Assembly (NCBI GenBank): GCA_003427395.1
Contig: BFEA01000051.1
Coordinates: forward strand, 3,568,501-3,595,443
DNA length: 26,943 nucleotides
Origin: Chara braunii
Taxonomy: Eukaryota > Streptophyta > Charophyceae > Charales > Characeae
Reading direction: 5' to 3'
Below, in pieces: positions 7,955-17,104 of the stretch; position 1 is the stretch's first letter; each line of letters opens with the position of its first letter. The notes under the pieces are model-generated. The model ran no database searches. It saw only the letters and a program-made list of their open reading frames with translations, and was not told where the DNA came from. Position numbers and translations under genes: made by a program.

Positions 7955-10205
7955 TTGAAATTTCATTACCGAAATGCACTTTCGGGATTTCATTACCGAA
8001 AACGCACTTCGAGATTTTCGGGATTTACTGAGTGTCATTTCTACGTTATATCCCAAAGTCTTTCTGGGATTTCGTTACCGGAAACACACTTCGGGATTTT
8101 CAGGATTTACTTAGTGGCATTTCTACGTTATATCCCGAACTGTTTTCGGGATTTCGTTACCGAAAACGTACTTCAGGATTTTCGAGATTTACTTAGTGTC
8201 ATTTCTACGTTATATCCCAAACTCTTTCTGGGATTTCGTTACCGAAAGCACTTCAGGATTTTCGGGATTTACTTAGTGTCGTTTCTACGTTATATCTCGA
8301 AGTCTTTCGGGATTTCGTTACCAAAAAGCACTTCGGAATTTTCGGGATTTACTCAGTATTATTTCTACATTATATCCCGAAGTGTTTTCGGGATTTCGTT
8401 ACCCAAACGCGCTTCGGGATTTTCGGGATTTACTTAGTGTCATTTCTACGTTATCCCCAAAGTGTTTTCGAGATTTTTTTTCGGGATTTACTTAGTGTCA
8501 TTTCTACGTTCTATCTCGAAGTGTTTTCGGGATTTCATTACCGAAACGCACTTCGGGATTTTCGCGATTTACTTAGTGTCATTTCTACGTTATATCCCGA
8601 AATGCACTTTCGGGATTTCGTTACCGAAAACTCACTTTAGGATTTTTGGGATTTACTTAGTGTTATTTCTATGTTATATCCCGAAGTTTTTCTGGGATTT
8701 CGTTACCAAAAATGCACTTCGGGATTTTCAGGATTTACTTAGTGTCATTTCTACGTTATATCCCGAAGTGTTTTCGGGATTTCATTACCGAAAACGCACT
8801 TCGGGATTTTCAGGATTTACTTAGTGTCATTTCTACGTTATATCCCAAAGTTTTTCCGGGATTTCCTTTTCGAAAGAACTTTGGGATTTTCGGGATTTAC
8901 TTAGTGTCCTTTCTACGTTATATCCCGAAGTATTTTCGGGATTTCGTTATCGAAAAGCACTCGAGATTTTCGAGATTTACTCAGTGTTATTTCTACGTTA
9001 TATCCCGAAATGTTTTCGGGATTTATTACCGAAACGCACTTCGGGATTTTCGGGATTTACTTTGTGTCGTTTCTACGTTATCCCCGAAGTGTTTTCGAGT
9101 TTTTTTTCGGGATTTACTTCGTGTCATTTCTACGTTCTATCCCGAAGTGTTTTCGGGATTTCGTTACCGAAACGCACTTCGGGATTTTCGGGATTTACTT
9201 AGTGTCATTTCTACGTTATATCCCGAAATGCATTTTCGGGATTTCGATACCGAAAAACACTTCAGGATTTTTGAGATTTACTTAGTGCCATTTCTACGTT
9301 ATATCCCGAAGTGTTTTCGGAATTTCGTTACAAAAAACGCACTTCGGGATTTTCGGGATATACTTAGTGTCATTTCTACATTATATCGCAAAGTGAATTC
9401 ATAATTTCATTACCGAAACACACTTCGGGATTTTTGGGATTTTCTTAGTGTCATTTCTACGTTATATCCCGAAGTGTTTTCGGAATTTCATTACCGAAAT
9501 GCACTTCGGGATTTTCGGGATCTACTTAGTATAATTTCTACGTTATATCCCGAAGTATTTTTAGGATTTCATTACCGAAACGCACTTCGGGATTTTCAGG
9601 ATTTACTTAGTATCATTTCTACGTTATATCCCGAAGTGTTTTCGGGATTTCGTTACTGAAACGCACTTCGGGATTTTCAGGATTTACTTAGTGTCATTTC
9701 TATGTTATATCCCAAAGTGTTTTCGGGATTTCGTTACCGAAACGCACGTCGGGATTTTCGAGATTTACTTAGTGTTCTTTCTACGTTATATCCCGAAGTG
9801 AATTCGTGATTTCATTACTGAAACGCATTTTGGGTTTCTCGGGATTTTCTTAGTGTTATTTCTACGTTATATCCCAAAGTGTTTTCGGGATTTCGTTACC
9901 GAAACGCATTTCGGGATTTTTCGGATTTACCTCGTCTCATTTCTACGTTATACCCCGACGTGTTTTCGGGGTTTCGTTACAGAAACGCACTTCAGGATTT
10001 TCGGGATTTACTTGTGTCATTTCAACGTTATATCTCGAAGTGAATTCGGGATTTCATTACCGAAACGCACTTCGAGATTTTCGGGATTTTCTTAGTGTCA
10101 TTTCTACGTTATATCCCGAAGTGTGTTCGGGATTTCTTTACCGAAATGCACTTCGGGAGTTTTGGGATTTACTTAGACTCATTTCTACGTTATACCCCGA
10201 AGAGT
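7955..10205. repeat. ~81-bp satellite array, about 28 monomers
   Basis: The monomer is about 81 bp, built round ACTTAGTGTCATTTCTACGT and TATCCCGAAGTG. Counting the TTCTACGTT word and its variants gives about 28 copies, with two shortened copies near 8445-8500 and 9075-9130. Each monomer holds nested inverted repeats: CACTTCGGGAT with ATCCCGAAGTG, TCCCGAA with TTCGGGA, and TTTCG with CGAAA. Diagnostic variants recur about 627 bp apart (ACTCAG at 8351 and 8979; GTTCTAT at 8509 and 9134; CGAAATG at 8598 and 9224), giving a higher-order repeat of about 8 monomers. Since 81 is 27 codons, long plus-strand frames such as 8712-9404 (230 codons) stay open by repetition alone; I do not call them genes. 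Confidence 0.95.
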
Positions 10206-10469
10206 TTTGAGTCAATGATCATATGTCATTCCCTCAAAAAGAAAAAGGAGGTGTATATTGTAATTTGAAATAATTTCTACGCTTATAAAAGTCGCTGATG
10301 TGAGAATTTTGGCATCAAGGTCGTCCCTGGACCTACCGGCGCGTCAGCCGGATTGCCCCGCGATGTTTAGATTGTGCGGCCGTCCAGACCGTTCGTGGTG
10401 ATCCCGACCCGAGACCCTTGATTGCAAGGGGAGGGAGAATACAAAAAAGGATACAGGGTAACCCTCATT
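10206..10469. other. unannotated stretch after the satellite
   Basis: The sequence is AT-rich at first, then GC-rich. No motif or gene was recognised. Confidence 0.45.
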
Positions 10470-10617
10470 TGGGACGGGTCGAACGCCCGAAGCAGAACGC
10501 CTAAATGTACGGGACCCCTTCAGGATGCGTTCGGTTGTTCGAGACGGACCGAATGCCCAAACTGGAACGTCCAAATGTACGGGACCCCTTTTTTGTTACC
10601 GTTCGGGCCGAACGTGA
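10470..10617. repeat. ~74-bp tandem duplication ending in a palindrome
   Basis: Two diverged copies share the word AAATGTACGGGACCCCTT, at about 10503 and 10573, and a preceding CGAAYGCCC box. The second copy ends in a near-perfect palindrome, CGTTCGG-G-CCGAACG, at 10600-10614. A GTTCGGTCC word at about 10783 is inverted relative to GGACCGAA at about 10546. Confidence 0.65.
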
Positions 10618-10814
10618 ACCAAAAAAAAATTACAAAACAAATCCAAAAAGTTTAAAAAAGAAAAATTATTTTGAAGACAAATAAAACAAACAACGTTTAT
10701 CGTAGCATTACATCAAAATTCCTCCGGGTTAGGCCCTCGAACGGGACCTCGCGCTCGGGGGTCACCCCAGGGGCCCCCGAATGTTCGGTCCGGTAAGTTG
10801 CGGTAACCCTGGTT

Positions 10815-10868
10815 ATATACATAAACATATATTTATATTATGCATATAATATATATATACATAAATAT

Positions 10869-10938
<70 letters not shown>
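10815..10938. repeat. AT-rich tract plus (GA)n microsatellite
   Basis: Imperfect TA/CATA repeats (10815-10870) are followed by an uninterrupted GA dinucleotide array at 10872-10938, about 33 units. Confidence 0.95.
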
Positions 10939-10939
<1 letters not shown>

Positions 10940-12033
10940 AACAAATTCAATGATTTATAATCACATGAAGCAAGTATTTGTGGTTGTCCATGAGTTATGA
11001 AATCAATAACTCTCATAAGAGTAATCAAACAGACTATCATGTAAAAATAAAACAGATTGAGTTTCCAAGTTAGAAAGGCATGTCGATGAATAGAAACAAA
11101 CTATTATTGATGGAAAAATTGAACACTCTTTGTCTCATCTTTTGAAAATCTAGATGTTGGAACTTTACCCAAATCAGGTTAGTTGGAAATTTGGTCCAAC
11201 GTCCAATAATGTGTGACCCACACTACAGTGAACCAAATAGCTCAAAGTAGAGACTAGGTTCAACATCCCATGTAATGCAAGCAACAAAACAAGTGAAAGA
11301 TGAACCAAAAAAAAATTACCGAGTGACAAAGAAAAACTCTACCAGCTTGTTTTAAATTTTATCAAAACAGACCGTGAACCACACCCGTCTTGTAAAATAA
11401 TACCTTATACTACACCTATCTACTTCTACAACGATACTGGTCAACGGTCAATAACCAGGGAACCATCGCAAAATAACAACAGTGCAAACCTGCTTAAACC
11501 ATGACTATTTGTAATTCCTTTCACCAGCTACTTAAACCCTAAACACTAGGTGACTCAATTTACTCAGTGGCTAAGATGCAATGGTGTGTGCAGTATCGTA
11601 GCAAGAGAGAAAGCACGCAAAACCCCAAGCAAATAGACTGTACTATCCACACTGCATAGTTGTGTACCAACATTCCTCCCTTGATGTGGTGTTCTGTGTC
11701 CTCTACTCTTGGCTGACTCTGAGTGACTGCACCTGGGCAGCAGTGGAACAGGGATGAAGGCACAACTCCCTTGCTTTAAGTTATCGACTAGGCGTGAATA
11801 TCTATCTCTAGGAGATGCTGCTACAACTCATTAGTTTTCTCATTGTACGTACACTGCTTTCGAACATGGTCTAGTCCTCTCCCCGCTTGGAGTGCGGTAT
11901 GTGCTGTCTTCTCGGGTTCCCTCCTCTCGCTTTTCCACATCGTCATCATTGACAATTGTCACATGTTTCCAGTCAAGAAATAGTGGTCAAATTGACTTGT
12001 TGTCGAATCTCATATTCCGGTTTGTCCTCCCGT
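10939..12033. other. unannotated AT-rich stretch
   Basis: I see no recognisable gene, repeat or RNA. Short frames on the minus strand (for example 11560-11763) have no motif. The stretch ends at the assembly gap. Confidence 0.5.
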
Positions 12034-12118
12034 NNNNNNNNNNNNNNNNNNNNNNNNNNNNNNNNNNNNNNNNNNNNNNNNNNNNNNNNNNNNNNNNNNN
12101 NNNNNNNNNNNNNNNNNN
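12034..12118. other. assembly gap (85 N)
   Basis: A run of 85 undetermined bases is followed immediately by 13 G (12119-12131). The true length of the missing sequence is unknown, and frames drawn across it are meaningless. Confidence 0.99.
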
Positions 12119-12291
12119 GGGGGGGGGGGGGCAAGATTGGGTGCACGCATACATAGAATAACACGCACGTAGTCTCTCGTAGACAAACAACCAAGACCTG
12201 CAGAGTGGGATGCCAATTTTAAAAAAGTAGCATCATGGACGTCTCATCGCATTGCCCACCACCTTTGTCCTTGTGTTGGCATTGCCTTGTG

Positions 12292-12394
12292 TCACTGTAG
12301 CTTTCTTCGTTTGTACGAAAGAACCCGGTTCTTGATCTTTTCAGCATTTGTGATGGTCTTCTTCTCATGATCGATTTGACCGAGGGACGGTTAA
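12292..12394 (-). pseudogene. exon-like minus-strand fragment
   Basis: On the minus strand a 32-codon frame opens after a TAA and reads a basic, helix-prone segment (QIDHEKKTITNAEKIKNR, then VLSYKRRKLQ) before TGA. An acceptor-like CTTCCTTCAG lies just upstream. The residue composition looks protein-like, but I recognise no family. It may be an exon of the same broken gene as the fragment at 12587-12823. Confidence 0.22.
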
Positions 12395-12586
12395 TTACTT
12401 TCTGAAGGAAGGATGTACCACCTCTCACCCCTGCCTAAGCTATCCTGAATTATAATGTTCTTACCTTTGACTATTAGCCTATCTACTACCCCTTTTATTA
12501 GTCCCTTTTATCAGTCGGTTTGACTGTCAGGTTTTCGTTCCTTACTGGAACTACTCATTGATCTCTTTGTGTCTTCGCTAAGAAGC

Positions 12587-12823
12587 TTATCCCCCTGCTA
12601 GACCGAGTTGTTGACGTCTGAGCTTGGTGGAAGTCCTTGCTTGGAGGAGTTCAATATAAGTGCTCAGCCGAAAAAGGAAGTATAGATCTCGGACGAGGCT
12701 GAAAGTTTGGTTAACATTTTCGTCATCTGCTCCGGTGCCATCGAGTGATGTGGGCCAGTGTCTGCTAATCTGATCCTTAAGTATCTCAGCGGCTGATCTG
12801 ACGATGGCCAACTCATCCCCCTG
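12587..12823 (-). pseudogene. exon-like minus-strand fragment, unknown protein
   Basis: A 79-codon minus-strand segment runs from an acceptor-like CTACAG just before 12823 to TAA at 12587. It reads a protein-like, helix-rich sequence (AAEILKDQISRHWPTSLDG, then TFSLVRDLYFLFRLSTYIEL and LQARTSTKLRRQQ). Codon use is even and the peptide mixes acidic, hydrophobic and basic residues as real coding sequence does. I do not recognise the family. No upstream exon or start codon can be fixed, and the 12292-12394 fragment would lie downstream. It could be the last exon of a disrupted gene. Confidence 0.3.
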
Positions 12824-13102
12824 TAGTTATGTGGATGAGTTTGTACTTCTTCACCGTCGTGGGAGAGCCACCAACCCAACGTTCTTGGCCTCCTTCCTAA
12901 TTGTAACAAATTTTATCCCGAACTTCCTATAATGAAGCACATTCAGGGTGATATATGAGAAAATATGTGGAACTCAAAATTGTGAGAAATTGGTAGCTCG
13001 AGGATGACACACACCTGACATACTCCATTGCTCTTGCAACACTCTGGGTCGCAAGCACTCGGTAATAATGTATTGGTAAATTGGACACAAGCGGTTAACG
13101 AG

Positions 13103-13758
13103 GTAAGAAGTGCACTCTATACATTGGTGTGGAGTTTGCTTGAAATGGCTTTATGGTTTTCTTGTAAACTGAGGTGAAAAATGGGGGGTCGGTTAACCGA
13201 CTCTCTGACAGAACTACTGCAGGTCGTGGGAATGTCCAATTCCTAACTGGATAAGGGGTCTGGTCATACTGAGCCTCCTCACCTTCATTTAATAACAATG
13301 AAATGCAGAAAATAAAAATATTAGATTATGAGAAAAATATAAGGTTATAGAATACCTCAATGACTTTTTCTTCATCCTCCACATTTTGCAGCTCCTAAGA
13401 TGGGTCTTCTTTATCTGCATCAGGGTTGTTTGCAGAAACTTTTTCCAGTCGAGGCAATTGCGACAAATCTTTTGTGAACTTCATCTTTTTTTATGAGTGT
13501 TCAGTCACTTATAATGAAAATCGAAAGAAAGTTCATGAAAACAAGGCTTAGAGGTCAACTGAACATGAATCAACAACAACACATTAATTTTAACAATGAA
13601 TACGAAAGACAAATAACAGAAAGTGCATAGAGCAAAACTATTTTAAGCCCAATATGAGAGCCGGTTAACCGACCCCCCATTTTTCACCTCAGTTTACAAG
13701 AAAACCATAAGGCCATTTCAAGCAAACTCCACACCAATGTATAGAGTGCACTTCTTAC
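13103..13758. mobile_element. foldback element with 103-bp inverted arms
   Basis: Arm 1 at 13103-13205 and arm 2 at 13656-13758 are reverse complements with about two mismatches over 103 bp. They enclose 450 bp. The inner ends carry the palindrome GTCGGTTAACCGAC (at about 13189-13202 in arm 1) or a one-base variant in arm 2. Weaker inverted similarity continues outside: GCGGTTAACG at 13091 against CGTTAACTGC at about 13811, each next to a CTTGTGT/ACACAAG word. No clear target-site duplication is visible. It may be a foldback/MITE-like transposon or a recent inverted duplication. Confidence 0.75.
13356..13484 (-). pseudogene. exon-like fragment inside the foldback element
   Basis: On the minus strand a 43-codon frame starts at an ATG (13484-13482), reads an Asp/Glu/Lys-rich peptide (MKFTKDLSQLPRLEKVSA, later NVEDEEKVIE) and ends at a donor-like GAG|GTATTC. 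One in-frame TAG interrupts it. Family unknown. If coding in origin, it is a gene piece carried between the arms. Confidence 0.25.
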
Positions 13759-13964
13759 TAACATATTCAGGATCATTCATGGTCACTCAGGGCCGAAAAG
13801 TGGGGGTCCCCGTTAACTGCTTGTGTTCTGTCAGCAGAAATTGGACATGTCACGTCATCATGTCTGAACGCAGTGTTGGCCTAGCCCAGTTCGTACATCT
13901 ACGAACTGTTGAACAGACCCAAGTACTGGTGGTTTAATCGCTAGGCACTCCCCGCAATGTCCTT

Positions 13965-14240
13965 GACTTAGTGCAAAGTTGGACTTGCTCCCTCTTCCGG
14001 ATATTCAGACCCAAACCAGGTCACACTGCAGGTAAGTTTTCTAGAGCAGGGTCTGGTCCCACTCTAGGTTACCCTGACTTGGACCTGGTCTCACTGCAGA
14101 TTGTTCAGAGCTGGACCTGGTTCCACTGCAGGATACTCAGAGTTTCACCTGGTCCTACTCCAGGTTATCCAGACCTAGACTTGGTCCCACTGCAGGTTAT
14201 TCAGAGCTAGACCTGTTCCCACTGTAGGGCAATCAGCTGT
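13965..14240. repeat. 32-bp minisatellite
   Basis: About eight diverged units follow the pattern CCTGGTCCCACTGCAGG plus a TTATTCAGAGCTAGA-like half. Four consecutive units between about 14092 and 14220 are exactly 32 bp. The period is not a multiple of three, and no coding role is suggested. Confidence 0.85.
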
Positions 14241-15062
14241 AGGACTAGTTCGTTGCATACCACGGAGGCCTCCCAGCCCCTTTTTTTTAATGATCTTGGG
14301 TCATCACACACCATCAATGTTTAAAATGGAAACCGGATGGGTGAATGACGAGATAGGAATAACAGATGCCACATTGACACAGAGATCTATGGTGGGCTGA
14401 AGCACTCCTTGATTGATTGGTCAATATGCATGGGCAGGCCTGTTACTTCCCAAATTTACAGATATGTCCCTCACGGATTTTCCCACAGGCTGGTATCGAG
14501 GTTAGTACTCAGCGGAAACAAAATTACAAATCTAACCTAAAACACGACGAGACCGAGGCAAGCCCCGAGCTTCGCCCTCGGCCCAATATACAGTCCACAA
14601 AGAATCTGCAGGCTTCATTACAGTATATGAGTAGCTTGACTTTAGAGAGCAGAGCGTCATTTTGCTTCTCTGGGTCCAAGATACCCAGACATCCCTGAGA
14701 TATTTTTTCTGTTACCTACCACCATGCTATTTTGCTAACGCAGGAAGGAACACTTGAGTCTCTTTTCCACACATATCGAGGTAATAATTGACAAATGAGT
14801 GTAGCTGAGCTAGTGCTTATAACTCTAATATATAAGATACACTAGCATGTAGACAATATTGTGCAGTTGACTATGAGTGTCCTCCCAAAAAGCGAGGAAA
14901 ATAACTGCGGACACCGTTTGGTACATGCGTCTTTGATACGGTTTTCTATAATGCTAGTTTGTTCACGACTACCGTCCCCTAAGGAGACCATCACTCCCAA
15001 GTACTGCTCGAATTCCGTATTGGCTGTTGACTTGATGCCTACTTTGACGGCGAGCTTGTTGG
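14241..15062. other. unannotated stretch
   Basis: This mixed sequence includes a T8 run at about 14281. I see no gene or RNA; the 93-codon frame at 14417-14698 has no known motif. Confidence 0.45.
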
Positions 15063-15068
15063 TTGAAG

Positions 15069-15146
15069 TTTTTTTTTTTTTTTTTGTAAGAAATGTGTTG
15101 CATGAAAATCTCTTTGTTTTCTGTAACTGTCTGGTTAAACCTACAG
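15069..15146 (+). repeat. dispersed repeat copy 1: T17 plus intron-like 61 bp
   Basis: A T17 run is followed by a segment at 15086-15146 that starts GTAAGAAATGTGT and ends TAAACCTACAG. A diverged copy, over 80% identical by eye, lies at 16574-16635. Both have GTAAGA at the left end and a CAG at the right, like a very short intron. Confidence 0.65.
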
Positions 15147-15285
15147 GTTACGAGGGTGGCGTGAACAGCCTTCGCATGCATACCTGCCAACCTGGCGAAC
15201 CTGATTCGGTGTGCTCATGCCAGCGTCCTTGACTTTCTAGCCAGATAATTTTTTTTAACACAATTTTTTAATAATGCGAGGATTT

Positions 15286-15372
15286 GGCTCCTCGGATGGC
15301 CGACGGAGCCCTGTTTGCAAATGTGCCCGCCCTAAGTGAAGGCGGGTCTGAGAAAATACAAGAGGCCCTTGT
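15286..15372. other. cluster of three short hairpins
   Basis: Three inverted repeats occur in 87 bp. The first is at 15286-15310: GGCTCC-TCGG, loop ATGG, CCGA-(C)-GGAGCC, 10 bp with one bulge. The second is CCCGCC (15326-15331) with GGCGGG (15341-15346). The third is ACAAG (15358-15362) with CTTGT (15368-15372). Function unknown. Confidence 0.5.
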
Positions 15373-16320
15373 TGTCAATTTTGCACTTTGGGTTTCAGAC
15401 AATTGCATTGCGTCAGTTGGTTGAGGGGACCCAGGCCGTGAGCCTCAACAGTTTGTTTCAGCCTTCTAGGCCCTTCCTGGAAATTCGTGGAAGCTGGCCT
15501 GGGCCTTAGGCTGCACGCCAGGTAGTTCGACAGTAACTGAACGAGGCCCGAGGCAGAGCAGCCACACGGGGCATTCCGGAAGCATCCGGACTCAGACCCA
15601 GCGCAACGAGACAGCCCAGCCAGCCAGACCACTTTCCATTAAGGAAAATGCTCGTTGTCTGGCCATGCATTCGGTCACTTGCTTGTTTGTAGGGCAGCGC
15701 TGCTGGAGTCGGTGGTTGTCCGCTGTGATCTTGGCTGCTTGTGCCTGGGTGTGCACGTGCAGTCGTGCGAGGAAGAAGGACGCTGCTGAGGGCAACGCCA
15801 CAGCCCAGCTCCATAGCTGGCTGGTGCTTGGAGGTGCAAGGTGTAGTGGTGGTCTTCATGCATGGGGCATATGACGTGGGTGTAAAGACAGGGTGACGCG
15901 TGAGAGAGAGAGAGCGATGAAGAGTTTGATGTGAGAGTAACTTGAAGTACCTGGTCTGGCGATGGTCTTCTTCTTCGAGATCCGCTTGTTCTCTGGTCAA
16001 CGTTGTTGACGTCACCGGTTGCGGGTCATTAGTGTAGGCTAGTAGTAGACTGTGTGATCATAGTCTGGGCGTCATGCGCCAGTAGGAACAGAGCAATATT
16101 TGATACAATGTTGATGTTGGCGAGGCCATACTACCATTGACAATTGAGTTTGATGCTTTTGGTTCACTATCTGAGTGTTATTGGTGCAATTCTGCTTTCT
16201 GGACAGTTCGTGACTATCTGGCTTCAAGTGTGACTTGCAATTTAGATTTTCTGTCATTTCGTTAATCACAAAATATTCCTTTCAATAATCTCATTAAAAA
16301 AAAAGACTCGTCTACAATTG
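15373..16320. other. unannotated stretch
   Basis: A 169-codon minus-strand frame (15506-16015) spans much of this stretch but is rich in Thr, Ser, His and Pro without a recognisable domain; I regard it as chance. A short GA-rich tract lies at about 15903-15914. Confidence 0.4.
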
Positions 16321-16448
16321 CAGGACTGTGGTGCGCGGGTTTCCAAAGGTGGTCTATTTTCTGCATTTCATTGTTTTTCCTTCCAGAGTCTCGTAATGGT
16401 TTCATACTTTGATTGTTTGAAACTACTTGATTCTTGGATTATGTGCAG

Positions 16449-16532
16449 GAGAACGAAGAACCGGGTTCACTGGTTTGGGATAAATTAGGGCGGATTGTAC
16501 TTGAACAGGCAGAGCGAGCAACATCAAGATGG
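16449..16532 (+). pseudogene. candidate 84-bp exon
   Basis: A pyrimidine-containing ATGTGCAG precedes 28 clean codons (ENEEPGSLVWDKLGRIVLEQ, then AERATSRW), followed directly by GTATTG. The segment is a multiple of three, is bounded by AG and GT, and reads like an amphipathic helix. A possible 25-bp exon lies upstream at 16324-16348. I do not recognise the protein and cannot build a gene around it; it may be a remnant. Confidence 0.28.
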
Positions 16533-16573
16533 GTATTGTCTCATTGCATTTCTATTGGGAGTTGTTTTTTTTT

Positions 16574-16635
16574 GTAAGAAATGTGTCGTTTGAAAAATCT
16601 CTTTGTTTTTTGTATTTGTGTGGTTAAATCTGCAG
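16574..16635 (+). repeat. dispersed repeat copy 2: T9 plus intron-like 62 bp
   Basis: This diverged copy of 15086-15146 again follows a T run and begins GTAAGAAATGTG. It ends GGTTAAATCTGCAG, keeping the splice-like ends. About 170 bp further on a GCCTGCCAACC word recalls ACCTGCCAACC downstream of copy 1, so the shared repeat may be larger. Confidence 0.65.
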
Positions 16636-16963
16636 TTAAATCTGGTTAAATTTTTTTTTTTTTTAAAGATATTTTTAAATTATTCCCCTTGTTTCTATTG
16701 CTTTTGTCTAATCTTCGGTAATTTTCCAACACTGGGAGAGTTACTGATGCTTTAAAGATTAATAGAATCTAGGGTTTTTTTAAGTTTTGACCGAGGCAGA
16801 CTTTGCCTGCCAACCTTTTGAATTGTATCGGGACGGGGGAACCTGCTTATCCGACCAAGAGTGCAATGCCCTTTTGGAGTTCATTATTACTGTTAATCAG
16901 TGGAAGTGCCTAATATTATAACGTTTTTTTTTTCCTTGTTTGGGATCGGCCTCCTTGGGTAGA

Positions 16964-17104
16964 ATAGTGCAAACGTTTTCGAAGGCAGATGCTGCGCTTG
17001 CTTATGTCAATCGACAGACGGAGTCCATACCCCATGTCACTCTTGCGTACCAGTTGGTTCGACCACTTTCGGGTTTCGAGTATGTTGTGCTGCAACGAAA
17101 TTAG
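16964..17104 (+). pseudogene. candidate terminal exon
   Basis: After a T/C-rich tract and TGGGTAG, 46 codons read a protein-like sequence (IVQTFSKADAALAYVNRQ, then HVTLAYQLVRPLSGFEYVVL) to a TAG at 17102-17104. A second phase is also open across the same bases with a Cys-rich reading, so the phase is uncertain. Family unknown. Confidence 0.22.

Noticed and set aside
15506-16015. 169-codon minus-strand frame
   Set aside because: No recognisable domain, several other phases are also open, and composition is biased; left as unannotated.
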